NCBI GenBank assembly: GCA_934654775.1
Contig: CAKUGR010000025.1
Coordinates: forward strand, 1-5,340
DNA length: 5,340 nt
Direction: 5' to 3'
Source of the DNA: an uncultured Collinsella sp.
Lineage (GTDB): Bacteria; Actinomycetota; Coriobacteriia; Coriobacteriales; Coriobacteriaceae
In this document: one piece after another, positions 1 through 5,340 of the stretch
Position numbering within the stretch: the stretch's first letter is position 1
Layout of the letters: every line of letters starts with the position of its first letter
The notes under the pieces: generated by a model
Seen by the model: the letters and a program-made list of their open reading frames with translations, nothing else
Databases searched by the model: none
Told to the model about the DNA's origin: nothing
Translations under genes and position numbers: made by a program

Positions 1-12
1 AGCCGTTTGTCT

Positions 13-31
13 CCACCCGCATAGCGGGTGG
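13..31. repeat. 8-bp perfect hairpin at the left window edge
   Basis: CCACCCGC, loop ATA, GCGGGTGG gives a perfect GC-rich 8-bp stem with a 3-nt loop, followed at once by GTTGAAGC. There is no T-run on either side, so it does not look like an intrinsic terminator. A stem with a GTTGAA tail resembles some CRISPR repeats and also structured transposon ends, but only one copy is visible. The sequence to the left is outside the window, so its identity cannot be settled here. I see no supported gene in positions 1-202. Confidence 0.55.
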
Positions 32-76
32 GTTGAAGCTGGCCGCTGCGCGCCCAGCAGACTAAAGTCTTGAATA

Positions 77-113
77 CGCAAAGAAGGCCACTTAATGTGG
101 CCTTCGTCTTGCG
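77..113 (-). terminator. Probable intrinsic terminator downstream of the flavodoxin gene
   Basis: On the minus strand, GAAGGCCAC, loop ATTAA, GTGGCCTTC forms a perfect 9-bp stem (83-91 with 97-105). An outer CGCAA/TTGCG pairing (77-81 with 109-113) encloses it across a small internal loop. The 3' arm runs into TTCTTT, a short U-tract in the minus-strand transcript. It lies about 90 nt past the flavodoxin stop, with no gene between. On the plus strand the arm is followed by GTCTT, so it may also work weakly in the other direction. The short U-tract is the main weakness. Confidence 0.5.
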
Positions 114-202
114 CAGGACTGTAGAGCAGGGAACTTCGTGCCCCGACGCCCGGGAGGACGTTACATTTAGAAAGATGGACCGACCGCCGTCAGCGATGGG
201 AG

Positions 203-754
203 CTACTCCCCCAGCACGGCCTTTTTGGCGGCTGCAGCCATGTTGTCCAAATCCTCCTTGGTGGGGTGATCCTTTGCGGCGACCCAGTTGTCGAGCAGCA
301 ACTTAGCGCGGGCATTGTCGGGATCTTGCTCGAGCATGGTCTCGTAGCGCTGTTTGACCGCGGGGCCCATCTTGCCCTGGCACATCGCCCAACCCACAAG
401 CTCGGCATCCTCGGCCAAACTAGACGACACTCGGTCGATAATCTGCTGGTAATAGCTCTGGTCGGCACCAAAGCCGCAGGTGCCAAACAGGAAGACGCGC
501 TTGCCGTGCAAGGCAGAGAGCAACGCCGCGACCGAAGGCGTGCACGAGCCCTTGTCGCACCAAAAACCGACGAGCACCGTGTCGGCCGCGCAGGCACCCT
601 GCGCCTCGAGCGCAACCTGCTCTGCATCCGCATCGTCGCTCAACGCCGCGGCATGGACAAACTCAACGCCCGCAGCCTGCAGAGTGCGCTTGATCGTACC
701 CGAAACCATCCTGGTATTACCGCTCTTGCTGTTAACCACCAAAGAGCACGTCAT
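203..754 (-). CDS. Flavodoxin-family protein
   Basis: A soluble protein of about 183 residues, predicted to be cytoplasmic and to bind FMN as a one-electron carrier or FMN reductase partner. A hydrophobic first strand leads into SKSGNT (about 9-14), which fits the flavodoxin phosphate-binding loop. Next come VLVGFWCDKGSC (about 60-71), where flavodoxins have a flavin-contacting loop, and VFLFGTCGFG (about 87-96), a strand and second flavin loop. The C-terminal tail, including HPTKEDL (about 163-169), is helical and beyond the core fold. ATG at 754 is preferred because GAGG lies 10 nt upstream. An in-frame GTG at 760 (185 residues) is possible, but its GAGG spacing is only 4 nt. The fold is fairly certain; the electron partner is unknown. 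Clostridial GFWxDKG proteins, including the flavodoxin-like BilS of bilirubin reduction, are possible relatives, but no BilR-like reductase is present here. The gene has its own promoter and lies about 300 bp downstream of the ABC genes. Confidence 0.85.
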   Translation of the reverse strand: MTCSLVVNSKSGNTRMVSGTIKRTLQAAGVEFVHAAALSDDADAEQVALEAQGACAADTVLVGFWCDKGSCTPSVAALLSALHGKRVFLFGTCGFGADQSYYQQIIDRVSSSLAEDAELVGWAMCQGKMGPAVKQRYETMLEQDPDNARAKLLLDNWVAAKDHPTKEDLDNMAAAAKKAVLGE

Positions 755-790
755 AGTCACGTTGCCTCGTTTCCCCCAAAACTAAAGCCA

Positions 791-826
791 CTAATGCAAT
801 TTATTAGATGAATATCTTAGTACTAA
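791..826. promoter_or_regulatory. Possible operator: four TTAG/CTAA boxes at the flavodoxin promoter
   Basis: CTAA at 791, TTAG at 804, TTAG at 817 and CTAA at 823 form two inverted repeats. One is CTAAT-N7-ATTAG (791-807), just at or after the predicted transcription start. The other is the perfect palindrome TTAGTACTAA (817-826), overlapping the -10 element. Both are where a repressor would block transcription. No regulator gene is in the window, and the local A+T content makes some chance matches likely. Confidence 0.35.
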
Positions 827-841
827 CGACGCAGATGTAAA
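814..841 (-). promoter_or_regulatory. Predicted sigma70-type promoter of the flavodoxin gene
   Basis: On the minus strand, TTTACA (836-841, 5 of 6 to TTGACA), a 16-bp spacer and TAAGAT (814-819, 4 of 6 to TATAAT) are followed by a start site near 807. The leader would be about 50 nt. The region is A+T-rich compared with its surroundings and sits at the expected distance upstream of the flavodoxin start. Confidence 0.5.
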
Positions 842-1057
842 CCGACTTCTACCGATTGGCAGAGCGGACGATATCAATGGGCATCCACACCAGCAACGCA
901 AGCCCCAAAATTTATACGCTTTGAGACAGCTAAGCTGCCCTATGCCCCGAATCGATGACAACCGTCACCACAAAATACCGTCAATCGTCACCACGCCGCA
1001 GATAGAATGCATAATCTTGGGACAAACACTTCTGATTAATTTGCCCCACGCACCTGC

Positions 1058-2917
1058 TTACTGGGCGAATTGGCTGCGGTAGAGTTCGGCGTAGAAGCCG
1101 CCTGCCGCGAGCAGCTCATCGTGCGTGCCGCGCTCGATAATCTCGCCGTCGCGCATCACGAGGATGCAGTCAGCGTTGCGAATCGTCGACAGGCGGTGCG
1201 CCACGACAAAGCTCGTGCGGCCGGCCATGAGCTCGTCGAATGCCGCCTGCACCTGTAGCTCGGTGCGGGTATCGATGCTCGAGGTCGCCTCGTCCAGCAG
1301 CAGAATCGCCGGGTCGGTGAGCATGACGCGCGCGATGCACAGCAGCTGCTTTTGGCCCTGGCTAAACGTGCCGCCGTCCTCGCAGATCACCGTGTCGTAG
1401 CCCTGGGGCAGCTGCACGATAAACTTGTGCGCATGCGCGCGCTTGGCCGCCTCGATAATCTGCTCGCGCGTGGCGTCGGGGCAACCGTAGGCGATGTTTT
1501 CGGCCACGGTGCCCTCGAACAGCCAAGTGTCCTGCAGCACCATGCCAAAGGCGCGGCGCAGGCTCGCACGCGTGTAGTCACGCGAGGAGCGGCCATCGAC
1601 CGCGATGCGCCCAGCATCGATATCGTAAAAGCGCAGCAGCAGGTTGATGAGCGTTGTCTTTCCGCAGCCCGTGGGGCCAACGAGGGCAAAGCGCATGCCG
1701 GGTTTTGCCTCGATACAGATATCCTGCAGCAGCTTGCGGTCGGGCACATAGCTAAAGTCCACATGCTCAAAGGCGACCTCGCCCTGCGGCGCGGCAAGCT
1801 CTACAGCGTCCGACGCGTCGGGCTCCTGCTCGCGCGCATCGAGCAACGCGAACATGCGGCGCGCCGAGGCGTACGCGGTCTGGATCTGCGTGATGACGTT
1901 CGTGACCTCGTTGAACGGCTTGGTGTACTGGTTGGCATAGGACAGGAAAATCTGCACGCCGCCCACCGTGAGCGCCGCGGGCACGCCCGTGATCACGCCC
2001 ACGCAGCCGATCACGGCGACCACAGCGTAGATGATGTTGTTGATAAAGCGCGTGCCGGGGTTAGAGAGCGAACCCATAAACTGCGCGCGCTCGCCCGCCG
2101 TGTAGAGCTCGGCGTTGAGGGCATCGAAGCGCTGCTGCGCATTTGGTCCGTAGGCAAACGCATCCACAAGCTTTTGCTCGCCCACATACTCCTCGATATG
2201 ACCGCCCAGCTGCCCCTGAATACGCTGCTGAGCCGTAAAGCTCTTGTTGGACAGTTTGGCGATGGCGCCGGCAGCAAAGATGGAAAGCGGCGTGACGAGC
2301 ACCACCACGAGCGTCATGGTCAGGTTGATGGAGAGCATAAACGCGAGCGTGCCCACGATGGTGATGACGCCGGTAAAGAGCTGCGTAAAGCCCTGCAGCA
2401 GGCCGTCACCCACCTGATCGACGTCGTTGACCACGCGGCTCATAAGGTCGCCGTGTGCGTGGCTGTCGATAAAGCTGAGCGGCATACGGCTGAGCTTGTC
2501 GCTCGCCTCCACGCGCATGTCGCGCACCGTCTCGTAGGACAGGCGGTTGACGCAATAGCCCTGCAGCCACTGGAAGGCCGCGGCACCCACCACGACGAGC
2601 GAGAGCCTGGTAACGAGCGGCAACAGCGCGTCGAAGTCCACCTGTCCGGCGGCAACAATGAGGTCGATGCCCTCACCGATGAGGATGGGCGTGTAGAGCT
2701 GCAAAATCACCGAGATGGCGGCACTCACAAACGACGCCGCAAACGAAATACGGTGCGGACGCACGTAGCCCATCAGGCGACGGGTCACCGCGCCCACGGG
2801 ATAGCGCTCGGGATCGCCAGGTTGGCGCGGACCGTCGCCCATGTCGTTAAGGTTATCGTTGCCGGACACGTTAGCGGTCATCGTGGCGACCGAACCGGAG
2901 GAAGTATACGGATTCAT
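1058..2917 (-). CDS. Heterodimeric ABC exporter subunit carrying the catalytic ATP site
   Basis: A 619-residue half-transporter (membrane domain plus ATPase domain) of the ABC exporter class of BmrCD, LmrCD and TM287/288. The first 48 residues are hydrophilic. Six membrane helices follow at about 57-80, 99-118, 176-198, 200-222, 291-312 and 318-340. ATPase motifs: aromatic A-loop Y390, Walker A GPTGCGKT (414-421), Q-loop Q462, signature FSQGQ (518-522), Walker B LLLDE (D542, catalytic E543), D-loop SSID (546-549) and switch H574. All catalytic residues are present, but the signature departs from LSGGQ, as in TM288-type subunits. It should therefore hydrolyse ATP at the consensus site formed with the partner's FSGGQ. 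ATG at 2917 directly follows the partner's stop and has a strong AAAGGAGG 8 nt upstream. The substrate (drug, lipid or peptide) cannot be told from sequence. The family is certain. Confidence 0.95.
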   Translation of the reverse strand: MNPYTSSGSVATMTANVSGNDNLNDMGDGPRQPGDPERYPVGAVTRRLMGYVRPHRISFAASFVSAAISVILQLYTPILIGEGIDLIVAAGQVDFDALLPLVTRLSLVVVGAAAFQWLQGYCVNRLSYETVRDMRVEASDKLSRMPLSFIDSHAHGDLMSRVVNDVDQVGDGLLQGFTQLFTGVITIVGTLAFMLSINLTMTLVVVLVTPLSIFAAGAIAKLSNKSFTAQQRIQGQLGGHIEEYVGEQKLVDAFAYGPNAQQRFDALNAELYTAGERAQFMGSLSNPGTRFINNIIYAVVAVIGCVGVITGVPAALTVGGVQIFLSYANQYTKPFNEVTNVITQIQTAYASARRMFALLDAREQEPDASDAVELAAPQGEVAFEHVDFSYVPDRKLLQDICIEAKPGMRFALVGPTGCGKTTLINLLLRFYDIDAGRIAVDGRSSRDYTRASLRRAFGMVLQDTWLFEGTVAENIAYGCPDATREQIIEAAKRAHAHKFIVQLPQGYDTVICEDGGTFSQGQKQLLCIARVMLTDPAILLLDEATSSIDTRTELQVQAAFDELMAGRTSFVVAHRLSTIRNADCILVMRDGEIIERGTHDELLAAGGFYAELYRSQFAQ

Positions 2918-4759
2918 CTAGCAGCCCTCCTTTGCGCAGGTGGATGCAGGAGTGAAGTCCGAAGCAGGCATCGCGCTCCCCTGCTGGCCCTCGAGCTCTT
3001 CGCGACGAAGCTGCGACTGGCAAATTTCGCGGTAGAGCTGGCAGCTTGCGTACAGCTCGTCATGCGTACCCAGGCCCGCGACCGAGCCGTGGTCGAGCAC
3101 GCAGATCATGTCGGCATCGCGCACGGTCGAGACGCGCTGACTCACGATCACCGTGGTCAGCGGCAGCCCGCCCTCGGCGGCACCGCGCACGCTGCGCTCG
3201 CGAATGGCATGGCGAAGCGCCGCGTCGGTCTTAAAGTCGAGCGCCGAGGCGGAGTCATCCATGATTAGGACCTGTGGAGAGCCCACCAGGGCACGTGCGA
3301 TGGTCAGGCGCTGGCGCTGACCGCCGCTAAAGTTCTTGCCGCCCGCCTCGACCGGGGCGTCGAGCCCCTGCGGCTTGTTGCGCACGAATTCGCTCGCTTG
3401 CGCCATATCGAGCGCCGCCCAGAGCTCCTCATCAGTTGCCGACTCGTCGCGCCAGGTTAGGTTGCTACGGATCGTGCCGCTCACGAGCGACGCGCGCTGC
3501 GGTACGGTCGCGACCACATGGCGCAGCTGATCGAGCGGCCAGGCGCGCACGTCGGCACCCATTACGCTCACGCTGCCCGCGCCCGTGTCGTACAGGCGCG
3601 GGATGAGCGAGACGAGCGTCGACTTACCGCTGCCCGTGCCGCCGATAATGCCGAGCGTTTTGCCCAGCGGCAGCTCCAGCGTCACATCGCTCACGGCATT
3701 TGCCGCGCCCACGCCAAACGAAAAGCTCGCATGGTCAAAGCTCAACGCAGGAACGGGAGCGACATTGCCCAGCTCGGGCAGGGCGACCGGCTCGTTGCCC
3801 TCGTCGGTGATGCTCGGCACGCAATTGAGTACCTCGTTGATACGCGACGCGCTGGCGCTCGCCTTGGTAAAGACCACAACCAGGTTGGCCACGTAGACGA
3901 TGGAGGTGAGGGTCTGCGTCATGTAGTTGACGAACGCCATGACCTGGCCCTGCGTGAGCTCGCCCACGTTGACCTGGATGCCGCCCACCCACAGGATGGC
4001 GCACACGCCCAGGTTCATCACCAAAAACGTGACGGGGTTGAGAATCGACGAGAGCTTACCCACCGCGATGGCGACATGCGCCTGGTCATCGGCAGCCTGG
4101 GCAAAACGCTGACGCTCGTGATCCTCGCGCACAAACGCTCGAACCACGCGAGCGCCCGAAAGCCCCTCGCGGCAGATAAGCGCGATGCGGTCGAGCTTTG
4201 CCTGCAGCTGCTTGTAGTACGGGATGCAGCGCGCCATGACAAACCAAAACACCAGGCCGATGGCGGGCGTGCAGATCAAAAAGATGATGCCGAGCTTAAG
4301 GTCGATGGCAAGGGCCGCGCACATGGAGCCCACCGCCAAGAAGGGCCAGCGGATGAGCATGCGCACGCCCAGCGCCACGGCCAGCTGCACCTGGTTGACG
4401 TCGTTGGTAATGCGCGTGATGAGCGACGGCGTACCAAAGCGGTCGAGCTCGGCGTAGCTCAGTTTGTTGATGTGCTCGTAGAGCGCGCCGCGAATGTCGG
4501 TGCCCATGCCCTGCGAGGTGAGCGCCGCCATCTTTTGACAGACGAGCGTAAACGAGATGCCGACCACGGCCATAGCGGCAAGTACCATGCCATAGTGGAT
4601 AACGGCGCTCACGTCGTGCGAGCCAATGCCCTTATCGATCATCTGGGCAATCATCAACGGCGTCAGCAGGTCAAAAATCACTTCGATCAACTTGCACGCA
4701 GGACCAATCACCATATACCGGCGAAACTTACCACCAAAACGCCTAAGCAGCTCAATCAT
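2918..4759 (-). CDS. Heterodimeric ABC exporter subunit with a degenerate ATP site
   Basis: A 613-residue half-transporter, first gene of a two-gene operon. It has six predicted membrane helices at about 15-40, 54-75, 133-154, 156-178, 242-262 and 275-298, then an ATPase domain. Walker A is GGTGSGKS (373-380), Q-loop Q421 and signature FSGGQ (477-481). The Walker B end reads LIMDD, so D502 replaces the catalytic glutamate, and the switch histidine is Q541 (VSQRVS). Both changes mark the degenerate half of heterodimeric exporters such as TM287 or BmrC: it binds ATP but should turn it over poorly, and lends its good signature to the partner. The start at 4759 is chosen because AGGGAG lies 9 nt upstream and the protein then begins at the usual point before helix 1. 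A TTG at 4909 in the same frame would add 50 residues, but it has no Shine-Dalgarno and would run through the likely promoter. The C-terminal 25 or so residues are polar, and their last codons carry the partner's ribosome-binding site. Confidence 0.93.
   Translation of the reverse strand: MIELLRRFGGKFRRYMVIGPACKLIEVIFDLLTPLMIAQMIDKGIGSHDVSAVIHYGMVLAAMAVVGISFTLVCQKMAALTSQGMGTDIRGALYEHINKLSYAELDRFGTPSLITRITNDVNQVQLAVALGVRMLIRWPFLAVGSMCAALAIDLKLGIIFLICTPAIGLVFWFVMARCIPYYKQLQAKLDRIALICREGLSGARVVRAFVREDHERQRFAQAADDQAHVAIAVGKLSSILNPVTFLVMNLGVCAILWVGGIQVNVGELTQGQVMAFVNYMTQTLTSIVYVANLVVVFTKASASASRINEVLNCVPSITDEGNEPVALPELGNVAPVPALSFDHASFSFGVGAANAVSDVTLELPLGKTLGIIGGTGSGKSTLVSLIPRLYDTGAGSVSVMGADVRAWPLDQLRHVVATVPQRASLVSGTIRSNLTWRDESATDEELWAALDMAQASEFVRNKPQGLDAPVEAGGKNFSGGQRQRLTIARALVGSPQVLIMDDSASALDFKTDAALRHAIRERSVRGAAEGGLPLTTVIVSQRVSTVRDADMICVLDHGSVAGLGTHDELYASCQLYREICQSQLRREELEGQQGSAMPASDFTPASTCAKEGC
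2926..2933 (-). promoter_or_regulatory. Ribosome-binding site of the second ABC gene, inside the first
   Basis: AAAGGAGG lies 8 nt before the ATG at 2917 and is part of the codons for the last residues (K-E-G-C) of the first subunit, whose TAG stop abuts the ATG. This fixes the start of the second gene. It also suggests translational coupling, with terminating ribosomes re-initiating directly, which would support near-equal amounts of the two subunits. Confidence 0.8.
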
Positions 4760-4768
4760 AAAAAGGCG

Positions 4769-4774
4769 CTCCCT
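4769..4774 (-). promoter_or_regulatory. Ribosome-binding site deciding the start of the first ABC gene
   Basis: AGGGAG on the minus strand lies 9 nt before the ATG at 4759. It supports this ATG over the longer frame that opens with TTG at 4909, which has no such site. Confidence 0.65.
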
Positions 4775-4803
4775 ATCATCATCCACACTCAATTCGAACC
4801 ATG

Positions 4804-4833
4804 ATAGTACTGCCGCCCCAGAGGATGCGTAAA
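4804..4833 (-). promoter_or_regulatory. Weak predicted promoter of the ABC exporter operon
   Basis: On the minus strand, TTTACG (4828-4833, 4 of 6), an 18-bp spacer and TACTAT (4804-4809, 4 of 6) would start transcription near 4797, giving a leader of about 38 nt. Both boxes are imperfect and the spacer is one base long, so this is the best candidate in the gap and not a firm call. An activator or read-through from ffs could also matter. Confidence 0.35.
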
Positions 4834-4956
4834 CAACCCAGCAAAGACTCGAATCCTTAGACAGGCAAGCACCAATGCCTCGACGCAACCAACGAACAAT
4901 ACTCCACAAGGGATAGAACTATTCAGATTAATGCACCTTTACGGGTGATTTTTGGA

Positions 4957-5063
4957 CGACGGGGTCCGGGAGGCGGCGAGGTATTTGGTAGTCGAGCGAT
5001 CCCGCAGGCGAAGCCGAGGACCAGCGAGACACCAAATACCTCGCCGCCTCCCGGACCATGTCG
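4957..5063. repeat. Long inverted repeat (hairpin element) between ffs and the ABC operon
   Basis: Arms 4963-4989 and 5031-5057 are perfect 27-nt reverse complements, beginning GGTCCGGGAGG and ending GTATTTGGT on the plus strand. After one mismatch and one G-T pair, CGAC/GTCG extends them to 4957-5063. The 41-nt centre is GC-rich, and next to the arms it can add GTC/GAC around a single bulged base. Neither outer edge has a T-run, so it is not an ordinary terminator. No transposase and no clear target-site duplication is seen. It could be a REP-like or MITE-like interspersed repeat, or an RNA hairpin acting on read-through from ffs. The short ORFs across it are by-products of the palindrome. 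Confidence 0.85.
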
Positions 5064-5069
5064 CGGCAC

Positions 5070-5088
5070 AAAAAAGCGCCCGTGCGCT
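5070..5088 (-). terminator. Intrinsic terminator of the SRP RNA
   Basis: On the minus strand AGCGC, loop ACGG, GCGCT is followed directly by a run of Ts (5070-5075). It begins in the last bases of the SRP RNA helix, as is common for small SRP RNA genes. The stem is short (5 bp) but all others signs fit, and the T-run is uninterrupted. Confidence 0.75.
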
Positions 5089-5184
5089 CGATGGATTCGG
5101 ATGCCCGACAGAGGCTCCTTATGGCTGCTTCCTTCCGGACCTGACCAGATTCGGAACATGTCGTCATCCGAACCCATCGAACGC
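5084..5184 (-). ncRNA. ffs: Small-type signal recognition particle RNA (4.5S-like)
   Basis: This is the RNA scaffold that binds Ffh and is recognised with receptor FtsY to bring ribosomes making membrane proteins to the Sec translocon. The diagnostic domain IV motif is at 5123-5146 on the minus strand: GGTCAGGTCC, the GGAA tetraloop, then GGAAGCAGCC with the conserved asymmetric and symmetric internal loops. The ends (5165-5184 and 5084-5103) pair over 20 positions with only two G-U pairs, closing a single long hairpin of about 101 nt, the normal small bacterial form without an Alu domain. Six further bases at 5189-5194 can pair with 5075-5080, so the transcript may be nearer 120 nt. A promoter lies just upstream and a terminator overlaps the 3' end, so it is probably a single-gene unit. 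Confidence 0.96.
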
Positions 5185-5200
5185 GCTAGGCGCTCGATAT

Positions 5201-5229
5201 ATCTTACCCGCTCCCGCCCTCCACGGCAA
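5201..5229 (-). promoter_or_regulatory. Predicted promoter of ffs
   Basis: On the minus strand TTGCCG (5224-5229, 4 of 6), exactly 17 bp, and TAAGAT (5201-5206, 4 of 6) place the start near 5194, about 10 nt before the main SRP RNA helix. The spacer is very G-rich. The -10 hexamer is the same as the one proposed for the flavodoxin gene. Confidence 0.6.
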
Positions 5230-5278
5230 GACAGCTAATTTGGGACGGGGCCTTTTTGACTACTCCTTGATTATCAAC

Positions 5279-5331
5279 TTCATCCGAACACTTCCCACAT
5301 TCATCCGTACATGTGCGGATGAATGTGGGAA
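5279..5331. repeat. 16-bp perfect inverted repeat with a repeated TTCATCCG box
   Basis: TTCCCACATTCATCCG (5292-5307) is perfectly repeated in inverse at 5316-5331 around an 8-nt centre. The box TTCATCCG occurs at 5279 and 5300 in direct orientation, extending to 12 nt with one mismatch (TTCATCCGAACA / TTCATCCGTACA), and at 5316-5323 in inverse. The two direct copies start 21 bp apart, two helical turns. No T-run follows on either strand, so an operator for a neighbour beyond the window, or an mRNA hairpin, is likelier than a terminator. The rest of 5232-5340 shows no gene. Confidence 0.7.
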
Positions 5332-5340
5332 CCCGATACC

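Larger units (their letters stand above)
761..1057. other. Intergenic region between the ABC operon and the flavodoxin gene
   Basis: This 297-bp gap has no credible ORF and is visibly richer in A+T than the genes. On the minus strand it holds, in order, the 3' flank of the ABC operon, a cluster of TGAC half-sites (956-994), a short palindrome CAGCT-A-AGCTG (927-937), and the flavodoxin promoter with TTAG/CTAA boxes (791-841). No clear intrinsic terminator follows the second ABC gene. The best stem (1019-1047, including one G-U pair) has a 13-nt loop and no U-tract. Confidence 0.6.

Noticed and set aside
9..39. CRISPR array call
   Set aside because: There is only one repeat-like unit and no spacer or second copy in the window, so I kept it as a hunch and not as a feature.
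2..73. Possible C-terminal end of a plus-strand ORF entering from the left, stopping at TGA 71-73
   Set aside because: Only 23 codons are visible, they cover a strong hairpin, and no family motif can be read. It could be real but is not supported here.
1019..1047. Hairpin (GGGGCAAA / TTTGTCCC on the minus strand) as terminator of the ABC operon
   Set aside because: It has a 13-nt loop, contains a G-U pair, and is followed by AAGATTATGC with no U-tract.
1352..3268. A 638-codon plus-strand open frame across both ABC genes
   Set aside because: It is a shadow of the GC-rich minus-strand genes, with a composition dominated by R, H, A and D and no recognisable domain.
3518..4804. A 428-codon plus-strand open frame opposite the first ABC gene
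   Set aside because: It has the same skewed His/Arg/Ala composition and lies antisense to a certain ABC transporter.
4760..4909. A 50-residue N-terminal extension of the first ABC subunit, from a TTG start
   Set aside because: It has no Shine-Dalgarno at the TTG, would run through the likely promoter, and is not part of the exporter fold. The ATG at 4759 has a good ribosome-binding site.
4923..5238. Small open frames on both strands across the ffs region
   Set aside because: They overlap the SRP RNA and the palindrome; their Gly/Pro-rich text is the translated inverted repeat.
5208..5257. Plus-strand terminator from a CCCGCTCCC / GGGACGGGG pairing before a run of Ts
   Set aside because: It has a bulged short stem with a loop of about 25 nt, overlaps the ffs promoter, and there is no plus-strand gene to end.

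Overview
The window looks like a piece of a GC-rich (roughly 60%) bacterial chromosome. Gene style, codon use and a small-type SRP RNA suggest an actinobacterial gut commensal, probably Coriobacteriia and perhaps Collinsella. That assignment is an impression from the sequence, not the result of a search. All four recognisable genes lie on the minus strand, so the natural reading direction is from 5340 down to 1.

In that order: (1) 5340-5185 has no gene. It holds a perfect 16-bp inverted repeat flanked by a repeated TTCATCCG box, then a sigma70-type promoter. (2) 5184-5084 is the small SRP RNA (ffs) with its intrinsic terminator. (3) 5063-4957 is a long hairpin-forming repeat (27-bp perfect arms, 33 nt with two defects) just past that terminator. 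(4) 4759-2918 and 2917-1058 are two half-size ABC exporter genes joined TAG-ATG with no spacer. They form a heterodimeric transporter with one degenerate and one consensus ATP site. (5) 1057-755 is intergenic, with clustered TGAC and TTAG/CTAA boxes and a promoter. (6) 754-203 encodes a small flavodoxin-family protein. (7) 202-1 has no supported gene and holds two strong hairpins, one a probable terminator.

The SRP RNA joins protein Ffh to direct nascent membrane proteins to the translocon. The two ABC subunits are co-translated partners and should assemble as one exporter of unknown substrate; no regulator or substrate gene is adjacent. The flavodoxin has its own promoter and no clear functional link to the exporter.

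I did not find a convincing new multi-gene system. The items most worth a second look are non-coding: the long palindrome beside ffs, the repeat-box palindrome at the right edge, the CRISPR-repeat-like hairpin at the left edge, and an SRP RNA end that can pair with its own terminator.
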